DNA of 27,121 bases from Lacrimispora sp. 210928-DFI.3.58 (lineage in GTDB: Bacteria; Bacillota; Clostridia; Lachnospirales; Lachnospiraceae): assembly GCF_020554865.1 (NCBI RefSeq), contig NZ_JAJCIC010000041.1, forward strand, positions 1 to 27,121, read 5' to 3'. The number at the start of each line of letters is the position of its first letter. The first letter of the stretch is position 1. The translations under genes were made by a program, and so were the position numbers. A model generated the notes under the pieces. That model was not told where the DNA came from. It did not search any database and saw only the letters and a list, made by a program, of their open reading frames with translations. Of this stretch, positions 8,550 to 16,514 are shown piece after piece.

Positions 8550-8929
8550 ACACCTCCCAGCCGCTTGTAGAACTGTTTAAAAGCTCTCTGAGCAAAATCT
8601 GAGTGCTTCCCACCCGGAAGCCAGCCCTTATACCATTCCCCACCGGCATTTGGATTCTCCTTTTTATCGAAATTATATTCCGGATGATAATAAAGGCGTC
8701 TGGCGTAGGGCGTACTGGAAACCAGCGTTACCTTCCCCTGCGCTGAATTGCTGTAATCCACGAAGGTGCTTTCATTTTGCAGATTGCCAGTTCGGAATGG
8801 GAAAGCCTGTGCCTGCACCACTTCTGTGTGCACTGCCTCCGCTGTAAGCTCCAACGCTTTCACAGCCGCATCCGTCAGCTCCCTGATCCGCGGCATATTC
8901 ATCTTCACTGTTGACTTTACCTGCATCAA
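8546..8929 (-). CDS. Minor capsid protein (Minor_capsid_2 / HK97 gp10-like), 127 aa
   Basis: Second gene of a conserved trio of head-tail joining proteins. The N-terminal helix (MPRIRELTDAAVKALELTAEAVHTEV) followed by FPFRTGNLQNESTFVD and TPYARRLYYHPEYNF (motif RTGNL with SSTPYARRLYYHPE) is the hallmark of HK97 gp10-type neck proteins. These help close the head-tail interface. Start and stop overlap the neighbours by four bases on each side, so the three genes are translationally coupled. Confidence 0.85.
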   Translation of the reverse strand: MMQVKSTVKMNMPRIRELTDAAVKALELTAEAVHTEVVQAQAFPFRTGNLQNESTFVDYSNSAQGKVTLVSSTPYARRLYYHPEYNFDKKENPNAGGEWYKGWLPGGKHSDFAQRAFKQFYKRLGGV

Positions 8930-9264
8930 ACCACCTCCAGTTGACAGTAGTTTACTGTTCCGTCCGGGTTCCTGGCCTTCATGCCCTGCTCAATGCGCCG
9001 CTCCCGACCAAACACTGTCACTGTGCCGCCGCTAATAGCTGGAAAGTCAGGGGCGATATCGCCACAGAACATAGCCACGCCCGTTATCTGCACCAGCTTC
9101 TTTTCCGCAGTCAGAATAGTTTTGGCCTTGTCCTGGAAGTTGCACATCAGGTCAAGGTCAAGCACTCGTACCGGCTCCCCTAGGTTAGAAATCTCCTCAG
9201 ATTCCAAATGGACACGTATCGGCGTCCTGCAAAGCCTTTTGGGCACTAAATCAGGGTATTTCAT
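8926..9264 (-). CDS. Putative minor capsid protein (Minor_capsid_1-like), 112 aa
   Basis: First gene of the minor capsid trio, with the order 1-2-3 preserved. The protein (MKYPDLVPKRLCRTPIRVHLE at the start, then LMCNFQDKAKTILTAEKKLVQITGVA in two parts, DIAPDFPAISGGTVTVFG near the end) is beta-rich and lacks membrane segments. It probably acts as a head completion or stopper protein between connector and tail. Its stop overlaps the next start. Family membership is by remembered pattern and neighbourhood. Confidence 0.8.
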   Translation of the reverse strand: MKYPDLVPKRLCRTPIRVHLESEEISNLGEPVRVLDLDLMCNFQDKAKTILTAEKKLVQITGVAMFCGDIAPDFPAISGGTVTVFGRERRIEQGMKARNPDGTVNYCQLEVV

Positions 9265-9267
9265 AGG

Positions 9268-9654
9268 TCACCTCGCTAACCGGCAACACAGGCCTGTCTG
9301 AGCTAGTAGTGCATACACATCCTTTTTCATGGCAATGCCCTTGTCTGTGTATACATTCCAGGAGCTGCCAAACTGTACCGAAGCACCATTCAAGCTGTAC
9401 CCCGACAGGACTGTATCAATCATGTCGGCGTTTTCGTGCTCAAAATCAGCCTGCTGGCAGACCACTTCCTGAATGACTTCCTGCTGAAATGGCGTCAGAT
9501 TAGAAAATCCCCGGCCCACAATGCGGTTGTAGGTCAGGGAATCAATGTGGCGGCTTGCTACTCTCAAATGCTGCTCCAACTCTTCCTCGGGCACTGCGCT
9601 GCCCTTATACGTTTCCAGATAATACTGAGGGGTTACGTAAGGCTCGTAAGCCAT
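9268..9654 (-). CDS. Head-tail connector protein (gp6-like), 128 aa
   Basis: A mostly helical 128-residue protein starting MAYEPYVTPQYYLETYKG, with HLRVASRHIDSLTYNRI and FQQEVIQEVVCQQADFE. This helical pattern directly after the major capsid gene is typical of the connector ring that docks under the portal (HK97 gp6 / SPP1 gp15 type). The C-terminus ends with Cys-Cys and basic residues. Twelve bases separate it from the capsid stop. Assigned from order and secondary-structure pattern rather than a unique motif. Confidence 0.8.
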   Translation of the reverse strand: MAYEPYVTPQYYLETYKGSAVPEEELEQHLRVASRHIDSLTYNRIVGRGFSNLTPFQQEVIQEVVCQQADFEHENADMIDTVLSGYSLNGASVQFGSSWNVYTDKGIAMKKDVYALLAQTGLCCRLAR

Positions 9655-9665
9655 AAGCCCACCTC

Positions 9666-10643
9666 CTACGCTCCCGTATATTCTGTGGTATCCACATCCA
9701 CATAGATACTGTCGATCTTGCCATCGCGGCCATTGGGGAACACAAACACATCAGACAGGCTGCGGTTCTGATACAGGTAGCCGTCTCCCTTAGTATGAGC
9801 ACCCGGAGAGAAGTAATAAATGCTGGAAATCTTAGGGACGATCTTACATGTCTGCCCGCAGGCCACCAATACATTAATCTTATGGGCACCAGTCACCGCC
9901 TCAACCCCTTCTGCTGCAGCAACCTTCTTGTAAGGAACAAAACCACCCTCTGCAGGCTCCCAGTCAAACGCATCATAGAAGCGCTCATCATCAATTACTT
10001 CCATGATCGGAACGCCATCGATATCCGTCACCCTGGTTTCAATGCCCAGGCCGCCTTCTGCAATTTGAGTCATCTCAATCTTGCGTGTAAACTCTGTGGA
10101 CTGCTCTAAAGCATCCATAATGGCGCTGGTAACATACATAATCAAAGAACCATTGGCTTTGTATCGGCGCAGCTTACCCTTGGCAAGGATATCCTTCAGT
10201 TTTCCGAATACGTTTGCTTTCGTATAGGTAGATGCCGCCGTACTGGAGAAATAACCTGCTGTTGCCTGGGCCTTCTGGGCTACCTTGGAAAAGAACAGCG
10301 CATCCGTCTCCGGCACAACCTGGGTCTGCTCAAAAGTACGGGAAATGTTCTGGATGGATGCTGTTGCATTCGTCTCATCTACATCCGCCTTATCAACCAG
10401 AAACTCAATATCCCGGTCATGGGTCAGTGTGAACGGCACATCTGTCTGAGTGTAGGTGCCGCTGTTCCATCCGCCGTTACGGCTGTGGTTCTTATAACCG
10501 CTGGTGCTCATCTGGGTGAAATGGAAGGTTTTGGCATCCAGCCAACGGACGTTACTTGTTACGAATGGGGAAGTTAGCGTCCCCTGCATGAGGATTTCCA
10601 GGAGCTCCGGCTCCCAAACCTGTGCATAGTTCAAATTCGGCAT
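9666..10643 (-). CDS. Major capsid protein (HK97 fold, probable), 325 aa
   Basis: A 325-residue protein following the scaffold gene. It contains strand- and loop-rich sequence expected of an HK97-fold shell protein: an N-arm (MPNLNYAQVWEPELLEILM), a long helix region (TDALFFSKVAQKAQATAGYF), a domain around LIMYVTSAIMDALEQSTEFTRK in parts, and a C-terminal VFVFPNGRDGKIDSIYVD. No cleavage prodomain is visible, so maturation may rely on the separate scaffold. GGAGG lies nine bases before the ATG. It is the natural most-abundant virion product of the cluster. Confidence 0.9.
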   Translation of the reverse strand: MPNLNYAQVWEPELLEILMQGTLTSPFVTSNVRWLDAKTFHFTQMSTSGYKNHSRNGGWNSGTYTQTDVPFTLTHDRDIEFLVDKADVDETNATASIQNISRTFEQTQVVPETDALFFSKVAQKAQATAGYFSSTAASTYTKANVFGKLKDILAKGKLRRYKANGSLIMYVTSAIMDALEQSTEFTRKIEMTQIAEGGLGIETRVTDIDGVPIMEVIDDERFYDAFDWEPAEGGFVPYKKVAAAEGVEAVTGAHKINVLVACGQTCKIVPKISSIYYFSPGAHTKGDGYLYQNRSLSDVFVFPNGRDGKIDSIYVDVDTTEYTGA

Positions 10644-10663
10644 ATCTTATGCCCTCCTTTCAA

Positions 10664-11326
10664 TTAGTTGTTGAATCGGTTCCATCGTTTTGTTGCAACG
10701 GAGGCCTGCGGTGCCGTTGTGGTCTGCTGGGCCTGCTGGGAAGAGCCCCCCGCCGCTCCTACCTGAGTAAAGCCAGTCACTCCTGCTGCCTGCGGCTTTA
10801 AGGCCGGCACATCCTCCAGCACCTTATTCAGCGCAGCTTTCAAGGTCTCCTCATTGATCTTCCCATCCTGCCCCATTACCTGGCTTAAATCAGCCATCTT
10901 AAGGACATAGGGAATAGTTTTTGCGTCAATACCAAGGGCTACTGCTGCCATAGTTGCCGCACTCTGTATCTGGGCCTGTTGGGCCGCTGCCTGCGCCTGG
11001 GTAAGCTGGGCCTGCATCGCTCCCACATCCGGCTGGTTCGCGGCCTGCTGCTGTTTAAAGGCTGCGATTGCCTGATCGGCCTGCTCTTTGGTTAAACCCT
11101 GCTGCTTAAAATAACCCTTCAGGACGCTTTCTTCTGTTGCGGCCTGCTTCCCTTCCAGGATCTGGGCAATACGGTCATAGTCAATGGCCGAGGGCTGCGT
11201 CTGCTGTGTGGCTGCTGCCTGCTGGCCTTGTGCCGATGTGCCTCCTCCCCCTCCTGTGCCGCCAGCTCCGCCGCCTCCCTGGCCTCCTTCAGCTTCATAA
11301 AATGGCATTAATCGTCTTAACCTCAT
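10664..11326 (-). CDS. Capsid scaffold protein, 220 aa
   Basis: Low-complexity, helical protein rich in Gln, Ala and Gly: a Gly-rich N-terminus (GGQGGGGAGGTGGGGG), a Gln/Ala helix (AQLTQAQAAAQQAQIQSA), a compact segment (VALGIDAKTIPYVLKMADL) and a basic C-terminus (ATKRWNRFNN). Such composition directly before the major capsid gene is typical of internal scaffolds, whose basic C-terminal end binds the capsid protein. AAGGAG precedes the ATG by about nine bases. A second in-frame ATG six codons on (MPFYEAEGG) is possible. The leader upstream carries three repeated hairpins that may control translation. Confidence 0.85.
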   Translation of the reverse strand: MRLRRLMPFYEAEGGQGGGGAGGTGGGGGTSAQGQQAAATQQTQPSAIDYDRIAQILEGKQAATEESVLKGYFKQQGLTKEQADQAIAAFKQQQAANQPDVGAMQAQLTQAQAAAQQAQIQSAATMAAVALGIDAKTIPYVLKMADLSQVMGQDGKINEETLKAALNKVLEDVPALKPQAAGVTGFTQVGAAGGSSQQAQQTTTAPQASVATKRWNRFNN

Positions 11327-11343
11327 AATTTCAATCTCCTTTC

Positions 11344-11419
11344 ACAGTTGTAAGAGTGTCTCTCTAAAAACAGTTTTATGGGTGTCTCCCTGGACAGTTG
11401 GTAACAGTGTGTCTCACCG
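11344..11419 (-). promoter_or_regulatory. Leader with three repeated covarying hairpins before the scaffold gene
   Basis: Read on the coding strand, three units follow one another. Each is a short stem closing the same five-base loop AGACA: stems CGGTG/CACTG (11405-11419), GGG/CCC (11380-11390) and AGAG/CTCT (11353-11365). The base pair one removed from the loop is T-A, G-C and A-T in the three copies, which is covariation supporting pairing. After every hairpin comes AACTGT (complements at 11394-11399, 11370-11375, 11344-11349). The last copy directly abuts the AAAGGAG ribosome binding site of the scaffold gene. This looks like a repeated protein- or RNA-binding translational operator. I do not recognise it as a named element. 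Confidence 0.6.
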
Positions 11420-11517
11420 TAGTTTTGAGCCTTCGGGCATAAAAATAACACCCAGGACTTGCCTGCGTGCCTACTCCTCGATTTTGTCACATTTTACACA
11501 TCGCCTCACCTCCTCTG

Positions 11518-11531
11518 TTGCGATATCGCAA
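11518..11531. repeat. 14-bp perfect palindrome TTGCGATATCGCAA (copy 1)
   Basis: Self-complementary 14-mer in the non-coding stretch between the small gene at 11574 and the scaffold leader. An identical 14-mer occurs at 21300-21313 and a 12-bp core match at 26613-26626. Near it, on the coding strand, is GAGGAGGTG followed by an ATG with only four codons, and a fragment reading RRCVKCDKIEE that may be a remnant of a zinc-knuckle gene. The palindrome could be an operator for a dimeric regulator. Confidence 0.6.
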
Positions 11532-11536
11532 ATGGA

Positions 11537-11570
11537 CACAAAAATACCACCTACCATTACTGGCTGGTGG
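11537..11570 (-). terminator. Intrinsic terminator between minor head operon and scaffold leader
   Basis: On the coding strand a ten-position stem CCACCAGCCA / TGGTAGGTGG (one A-A mismatch, one G-U) with a GTAA loop is followed by TATTTTTGTG. It lies four bases after the stop of the small gene ending at 11574. It would partly separate the portal/minor-head transcript from the capsid transcript, which usually needs much higher expression. The opposite strand also has a short T-run (CTTTT), so weak bidirectional action is possible. Confidence 0.6.
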
Positions 11571-11573
11571 CTT

Positions 11574-11753
11574 TTACTGCTCTCTCTTTAATTCTACTAT
11601 TTCTTCGTGCAGTCTCTTTTTCCATTCACTGACCGGCAAAGGGTTCATTAAATCAATGCCTGCCGGCTTCCCCGTTAAGTCATAATATTCTTTCCTTAAC
11701 GCAGCCAATTCCTGATCCTTCTTAATCTCGTCCATGTATTTTTTACTGAACAT
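11574..11753 (-). CDS. Small hypothetical phage protein, 59 aa
   Basis: A 59-codon gene of charged, helical composition (MFSKKYMDEIKKDQELAALR, then KEYYDLTGKPAGIDLMNPLP). It begins one base after the stop of the minor head protein, and GGGAG from that gene's last codons serves as its ribosome site. A probable terminator follows its stop immediately. I do not recognise a named family. Position between minor head protein and scaffold suggests a virion-assembly accessory. Confidence 0.7.
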   Translation of the reverse strand: MFSKKYMDEIKKDQELAALRKEYYDLTGKPAGIDLMNPLPVSEWKKRLHEEIVELKREQ

Positions 11754-11754
11754 T

Positions 11755-13413
11755 TTACTCTCCCAACAATTTTATAAATGCCTGATGCAATTCCGGAAGC
11801 TCTTTCTGTATAAATTCTACACTTTCATCTCCGCCATTATAAAAAACAGCGAAAGTATCAGCAAATACTTCCATCTCCTTGTTGCCCAACTGCTGTATGT
11901 AATCCAGATCATGATAAGCAGCGCCTCTGATCTCGTTATGTGTTACAGAAGCAATAATATCACTTATGAGTTCATTATACTCCAGTTTACCACCAGGTGC
12001 AAACAAAGATTGATAATATTCTTTTTCAAGCAGTAATCGGTCGGATAACTCCACCAGCGCAGTAGAAAACTCCGAATTCATTGGACTTCCAAGCTCATTA
12101 AAATCAATCCTGTGGGCAATTTCATGGATCATAATTGCCGCCGGATCATAATGTTCATATTGAACATGATTGGGGTTCACTACTACCGCATCCAGATCCG
12201 GATGATAAGCAAAAGCATCTGGTGCATTTTCATCAATGATCGTAAACTCATCAGCAGTATATTGATCCACCATCTCTGCCATTCGCGGTGGCGTATCTTT
12301 TCTGTGCGCCTTGATATCATCAGTAGCAGCAAAGTGTTGACCTGCCTTTGCATCCCACGCCTTGAATCTTTGTTCATAAAGTTTTTTATTCTCCTGATCT
12401 AACGAATACTCCGCCAGTCTCCCATATTTCTCCGCCTGCCGTTCCGCATACTGTTGTCTGGCCTCCTTCTTATTGGCCTTCCCGACTGCTTCAAGCTCTT
12501 CCTCCGTCCACGTATCATCCGCTGTGGAAATACCGGGAAAATAAGTGGTGTGGCTATCCTTGCATCGCGGATGATACAAGCCAGCAGCTACAGCTGTACT
12601 CATAAGCGGATAAGGCCCATCTCCTTTCTTACCATTGGACCATACATCATCAATTAAAACCTTGCCACAGAACGGCAGGCACTTAGGGCATGGGTTTCCA
12701 CGCTTATTGACAATCACCGTGGATATCCCCCACTCCTGCCGCTTCTCTCCCTCACCTGCTAGGTAAGCTCTCTTGCTAGCTGTCCGAATTGCCATATCTG
12801 CGTAATCGGAAAGCGTGTGCCGGGCGCCATTGGCATACACAATGCAGTTCAGTCCACGGGAGAGCATGTCCTTTGTTGCCATGTCTACAGCCTTTTCATA
12901 GGTTCCCGCTCCAGTATTAGCGTACACCTGAGCATTAAAAATGGCCTTTCGGTACTGGTCATTGGCCATCCGCAGAACTGCTGTCTCTGCCGTCTCCATA
13001 TCGTGGGTAGTGGCCTCGATCAGGGCCTCCAGCTTGCGGTCATTCAGCCGGAAAAACTCTGCGGTCATGGCCTTGTGCGCCTGGGACTTGTTCCGCCCAT
13101 GCACTTTATAGCCCTTCTTGATTGCCTGAAGAATCCTGATCTCCTGCTGCATATTGCCCTGCCGCCTGGCCTTTCGAATCAGAACATCTATCTCCCTGTT
13201 GATCTTTGTGAACTGCTTGCCATACTTCTTCTGATTCTCGCGCTTGTATTTTTCCATGGCCTTCAGCTGTTCCGCCTGCCACATGGACCACTCAATGCCC
13301 TCTCTGGTTTCCTCTACCCGGTGCCGCTTCATGTTGCGGATCATGGAAGCGATCAGCTCATCCTCTATGGCCTGGAACGCAGCAGTGATGTCGTACTCAT
13401 CCAGAGGAATCAC
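11755..13413 (-). CDS. Minor head protein (Phage_min_cap2-type) fused to an HEIAH metalloprotease-like domain, 552 aa
   Basis: Residues about 1-295 match the phage minor capsid 2 / MuF-like head protein pattern: helical N-terminus, SKRAYLAGEGEKRQEWGI, then CPKC (242-245), C249, YPLMSTAVAAGLYHPRCKD with C284. This part sits at the portal inside the head. After a charged helical linker (about 300-365), the C-terminal domain carries AIMIHEIAHRIDF with HEIAH at 430-434 and a downstream Glu in KEMEVFADTFAVFY (about 513-525). That is the zincin arrangement of two His and a Glu as zinc ligands. Such C-terminal enzymatic domains on MuF-type proteins are known as phage-carried effectors that can be ejected with DNA. 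The GTG start at 13413 overlaps GGGAGGTG, so the exact start is uncertain. Confidence 0.85.
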   Translation of the reverse strand: MIPLDEYDITAAFQAIEDELIASMIRNMKRHRVEETREGIEWSMWQAEQLKAMEKYKRENQKKYGKQFTKINREIDVLIRKARRQGNMQQEIRILQAIKKGYKVHGRNKSQAHKAMTAEFFRLNDRKLEALIEATTHDMETAETAVLRMANDQYRKAIFNAQVYANTGAGTYEKAVDMATKDMLSRGLNCIVYANGARHTLSDYADMAIRTASKRAYLAGEGEKRQEWGISTVIVNKRGNPCPKCLPFCGKVLIDDVWSNGKKGDGPYPLMSTAVAAGLYHPRCKDSHTTYFPGISTADDTWTEEELEAVGKANKKEARQQYAERQAEKYGRLAEYSLDQENKKLYEQRFKAWDAKAGQHFAATDDIKAHRKDTPPRMAEMVDQYTADEFTIIDENAPDAFAYHPDLDAVVVNPNHVQYEHYDPAAIMIHEIAHRIDFNELGSPMNSEFSTALVELSDRLLLEKEYYQSLFAPGGKLEYNELISDIIASVTHNEIRGAAYHDLDYIQQLGNKEMEVFADTFAVFYNGGDESVEFIQKELPELHQAFIKLLGE

Positions 13414-13631
13414 CTCCCATTTGCATGTACCTTAAATCCCTGGCTCTTAAATTGCCTCTGCAGCGTCTTCAACTGGGTTATGCTGGTACATTTATCACAC
13501 CGCAGCTCCGCATACCCCTGTTTTTCAACAGCGTAAATTCCAAATGGTACCTGCTCACTTGCCACTTTCAAAAGCCCCTGGTATTCCTTCTGGCTCATTC
13601 TGTACACCCGGTTCATTACTTTGACCTGCAT
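13410..13631 (-). CDS. Small conserved phage protein, 73 aa
   Basis: A 73-residue protein (MQVKVMNRVYRMSQKEYQGL, ending FKSQGFKVHANGR) with a CDKC knuckle near residues 45-48. It is nested between portal and minor head genes, starting inside the 3' end of the portal frame with AAGGAGGG eight bases before its ATG. The stop overlaps the next start by four bases. The pattern (SQKEYQGLLKVASEQVPFGIY) is one I associate with uncharacterised proteins in Clostridia phages at this same position. No function is known to me. Confidence 0.75.
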   Translation of the reverse strand: MQVKVMNRVYRMSQKEYQGLLKVASEQVPFGIYAVEKQGYAELRCDKCTSITQLKTLQRQFKSQGFKVHANGR

Positions 13632-15150
13632 CCAGTGCTCCCTCCTTCACATTCAGCTGGAAACCGCCCGATGAAAGGTTCACTCCGGGATCCTCCATCT
13701 CGACAATACCCTGCTCCGCCTTTAACCGCGCAATCTCCTCTTTCTTCCACTCTTCGTCCTTACTGTCTCCGTAAAGTTCCTCTACCTGGGCCTCAACACT
13801 CATAATCGCTACTCCAGGCCGGGCCTTTGCCAGTGTCTCTACCTGGCTCTCAAAAGAAGGGTTAGCGTATTCACCAAAAGGAATATCCACCTTCACTTCT
13901 TCCACAGCCTTGCCATTCAGGATGTTATAGGCGTTGATGGCTGCGCTTACCAATTCTGGCAGCGTCTCCTGCAGAGCCTCCACAATAGCGTTTCTGGTGT
14001 ACAGGGTTGCTTTCTCCTTCTCCCGCTGGGCCTCGGCATTGTCCAGCTTCTTTATGTCAATACCCAGGGTGGACGGGCTGATCACTCCCTGAAGGCATAA
14101 ATCCAGCGCCGTACAGTAGGAGGCCAGATAGCTGTCGTGAGGGATCGTAGGCTGTTCTGTATCAATCTGATTCTTTGCTCCTTCCGACATATCCGAATCT
14201 CCTTTGATATATCGGTTGTCAAATGCATTGGGCTTTAATATCTGCCCTGTCTCCGGATCACGTGGGATTAGACATTCCGGTATGTAAGTTTTTGCCCTGC
14301 CTGCCCGCAGAGCATCCATCCATTGGGACCAGACCTCGTCAAATGCATCGAAACTGTCCAGCTTGCCATCAAAAACAGAGCCTCCGCGGCCCTCATATTT
14401 GGTTGACTCATATATTTTTAATGGCACGGCCAAAATGACAGCCTTATCAAAGGTCCAGCCAGACGGCAAAGCTTCTGTATCCTTGATAGTCTTTAAGTCC
14501 ACCATCTTCTCTCCCTGATACAGCTCATTGGTGATGTGGCCGAATCCGTACCGTTCATTCAGTACATACTGTTTGCCCTTGACGTCATACGGCGTCTTAA
14601 AGATGATCTCCCTTATCCGGCCCCTGCGGCGCACAATTTCAATCCGCTCTCCCGGATACCATTCCAGAATAGGGTACTCACTGGCCTCTGTGTCGATTGT
14701 CACCTTGAAGGCACCATCACCGATGTACAGCACCTCTTTCAGAGCCCCCTCCATCTGTTTGGAGAACTTATTATCTTTGGCGATCTCCTCCCACAGCCTG
14801 CGCTGCTGCTCATTGCCTCCAAAGTCAAAATCGTTCATGTCATTCAGCACAATAGCTACCAGAATACGGACGATCAGCCCCGGCAACCCTGTGTGAATCT
14901 TACGCATCTCCATGCCTGCCGTGCATTTGCTGGCCCAGAACTTATATTTATCTGTCCATTCGGGATCCTGGCTGTAATATTGCTCCAGCCAGCTGCTATC
15001 ACCACAATACCAAATGCGGTTACGGATCGCATTGGCCTCAAAATCCCGCGAATCATATATTTGTATGCAGCGTGGGCCTCCTGATGTCACATTCAGCCAA
15101 CTGCAGATGCTCCTCTTGATATTTTCATTCAATGTCGATAGCCACCTCAT
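13555..15150 (-). CDS. Portal protein (SPP1 gp6-like), 531 aa
   Basis: The 531-residue length, order directly after the large terminase and sequence character (GGPRCIQIYDSRDFEAN, YYSQDPEWTDKYKFWASKC, a long helical C-terminal part with KLDNAEAQREKEKATLYTR) fit an SPP1-type portal. The portal is the twelve-fold ring through which DNA is packaged and released. The KLDNAEAQREKEK segment corresponds to the conserved tunnel/stem helix region of this family. The start overlaps the terminase stop by four bases (ATGA). The C-terminal tail is Gly/Pro/Glu-rich and overlaps the next small gene by 77 bases. Confidence 0.9.
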   Translation of the reverse strand: MRWLSTLNENIKRSICSWLNVTSGGPRCIQIYDSRDFEANAIRNRIWYCGDSSWLEQYYSQDPEWTDKYKFWASKCTAGMEMRKIHTGLPGLIVRILVAIVLNDMNDFDFGGNEQQRRLWEEIAKDNKFSKQMEGALKEVLYIGDGAFKVTIDTEASEYPILEWYPGERIEIVRRRGRIREIIFKTPYDVKGKQYVLNERYGFGHITNELYQGEKMVDLKTIKDTEALPSGWTFDKAVILAVPLKIYESTKYEGRGGSVFDGKLDSFDAFDEVWSQWMDALRAGRAKTYIPECLIPRDPETGQILKPNAFDNRYIKGDSDMSEGAKNQIDTEQPTIPHDSYLASYCTALDLCLQGVISPSTLGIDIKKLDNAEAQREKEKATLYTRNAIVEALQETLPELVSAAINAYNILNGKAVEEVKVDIPFGEYANPSFESQVETLAKARPGVAIMSVEAQVEELYGDSKDEEWKKEEIARLKAEQGIVEMEDPGVNLSSGGFQLNVKEGALDAGQSNEPGVQNEPEGIPGAFESGK

Positions 15151-16514
15151 TTCTTTTCATCCTCCTCAAAACCTATCAAAGTCTTATATGGGATCCACGC
15201 ATACTGATTGGCATTTATAGTGTGATCGTTCCGATCCTCTGGCTCGTCCTTCTCTTCATCCCAGGAATAGTGCTCCAGTTCTCCCAGATGCTCCGTACAT
15301 GTCTCTACAACCAGATAGCACCCCTGTTGGATCCAGCCCAGCTGCAGCTTGATGCGGTCCAGAATCCCCAGCTTTTTATAGGCGTCCCAAAAGCTGTACA
15401 GGCAGCCATGCAAGCGCTTGTACTTCCGGAGCTCTGTAATGGTTGCCTGATCCGCCGAATCCACATATACGTCCTTTGCAAAGCCCCAATCCTTGCGGCA
15501 CTGCTCCAGGAAGGCCACAAGCTTCACTGCTGTGTCGCTGGGAGCCAACGGCGTGTCCAGTTCCTTGTTGCTGTAAACCTTTTCGGCCAGAGTGATCAGC
15601 TTCCTGTCCTCCGTGATTCCCTGGAAGATCATTGCGATAGTATCAGGTGACTTACTAGAGTAGGATGTGTCAAGGCCTGCTGTGAATTTCTTAAATTTCA
15701 GCTTGCCATCTCTTACCTGCTGCTTCACCCATGCCGCAGTAACCACATGCTTTCTGCGGTCAAAATTAGGGAAGATCAGTCCCGTTGCCTTCCCCCGCAA
15801 GCCCCGGATCTTGTTCTTCCAGATCTTCGTCCCCTTCGGCGTATTCTGGATGATCTGCTTCAGTTTCTCTTTCGGAAGGCCCAGGTTGTGGACAAAAGAA
15901 AAGAACCAATGCACCCAGCCAGGCTTTGGTTCTTCTCTTAATTCGTCTTTGATTTCCTGCGGCGTTTCATGCTCCCACTCTGGCAGAGGCCGGGAACAGT
16001 TAATATACTCCTTATACACATCCAGGTTAGGATCGTCCGGATTAAGCGTAGCCATCAGATAATCGCAGCGCATAGCAGCCTCGCGAACAAAGTCAATGTC
16101 CGCAGTGTTGATCTCATCGATATAGAGGCAGCCATACTGGCCACCCAGGGCATCCTTCCATTTTCGCTTGTTGCCATAGCCAACCACAAAGATGATCTTA
16201 TCTCCATTGGATGTATGAAAGAGCAGATGCGGCATCTTGTACTCGCCGGATCCGTTGCCCTTATATTCCACCAGGACTCCGAAGTCATCCAGAATGCCCA
16301 GATCCTTGTTGATGATGTTCTTCTCGGCAGCCCCCGTATCATCGGCAGCCAGAATGTGCAGCTTCTTTGGGGACTGCGCCACCTTAAGCATGAATTTAAA
16401 CAGGCCTACTGTTGTTTTGCCGGCTGCCGTGGTGCCTTCCAGGAACTCAACTGGGGCGTTGCAGCGGAGAAATGCCTTATACTTCTCTGACAGCAGCAGT
16501 CTCTCGGCACTCAT
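15147..16514 (-). CDS. terL: Terminase large subunit (packaging ATPase-nuclease), 455 aa
   Basis: DNA-packaging motor. Walker A lies at residues 27-35 (GTTAAGKTT) and Walker B at 130-134 (LYIDE), followed by ATLNPDDP, the coupling motif typical of TerL. The C-terminal nuclease half contains GLDTSYSSKSPDT, YVDSADQATI and DRNDHTINANQYAW, which supply the acidic residues of the RNase H-like site that cuts the concatemer. The start overlaps the small-subunit stop as TAATG. Length of 455 residues is normal for a pac- or cos-type phage of Gram-positive hosts. The packaging type cannot be decided here. Confidence 0.95.
   Translation of the reverse strand: MSAERLLLSEKYKAFLRCNAPVEFLEGTTAAGKTTVGLFKFMLKVAQSPKKLHILAADDTGAAEKNIINKDLGILDDFGVLVEYKGNGSGEYKMPHLLFHTSNGDKIIFVVGYGNKRKWKDALGGQYGCLYIDEINTADIDFVREAAMRCDYLMATLNPDDPNLDVYKEYINCSRPLPEWEHETPQEIKDELREEPKPGWVHWFFSFVHNLGLPKEKLKQIIQNTPKGTKIWKNKIRGLRGKATGLIFPNFDRRKHVVTAAWVKQQVRDGKLKFKKFTAGLDTSYSSKSPDTIAMIFQGITEDRKLITLAEKVYSNKELDTPLAPSDTAVKLVAFLEQCRKDWGFAKDVYVDSADQATITELRKYKRLHGCLYSFWDAYKKLGILDRIKLQLGWIQQGCYLVVETCTEHLGELEHYSWDEEKDEPEDRNDHTINANQYAWIPYKTLIGFEEDEKK

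Noticed and set aside
9051..9062. GGCGATATCGCC as a fourth palindrome copy
   Set aside because: Only the central ten bases match and it lies in a minor capsid gene; the flanking bases differ, so it is not counted.
11460..11573. Zinc-knuckle peptide gene (ending RRCVKCDKIEE) or four-codon peptide after GAGGAGGTG
   Set aside because: The first lacks a clear start and crosses the terminator; the second is too short to support. Possibly a gene remnant.
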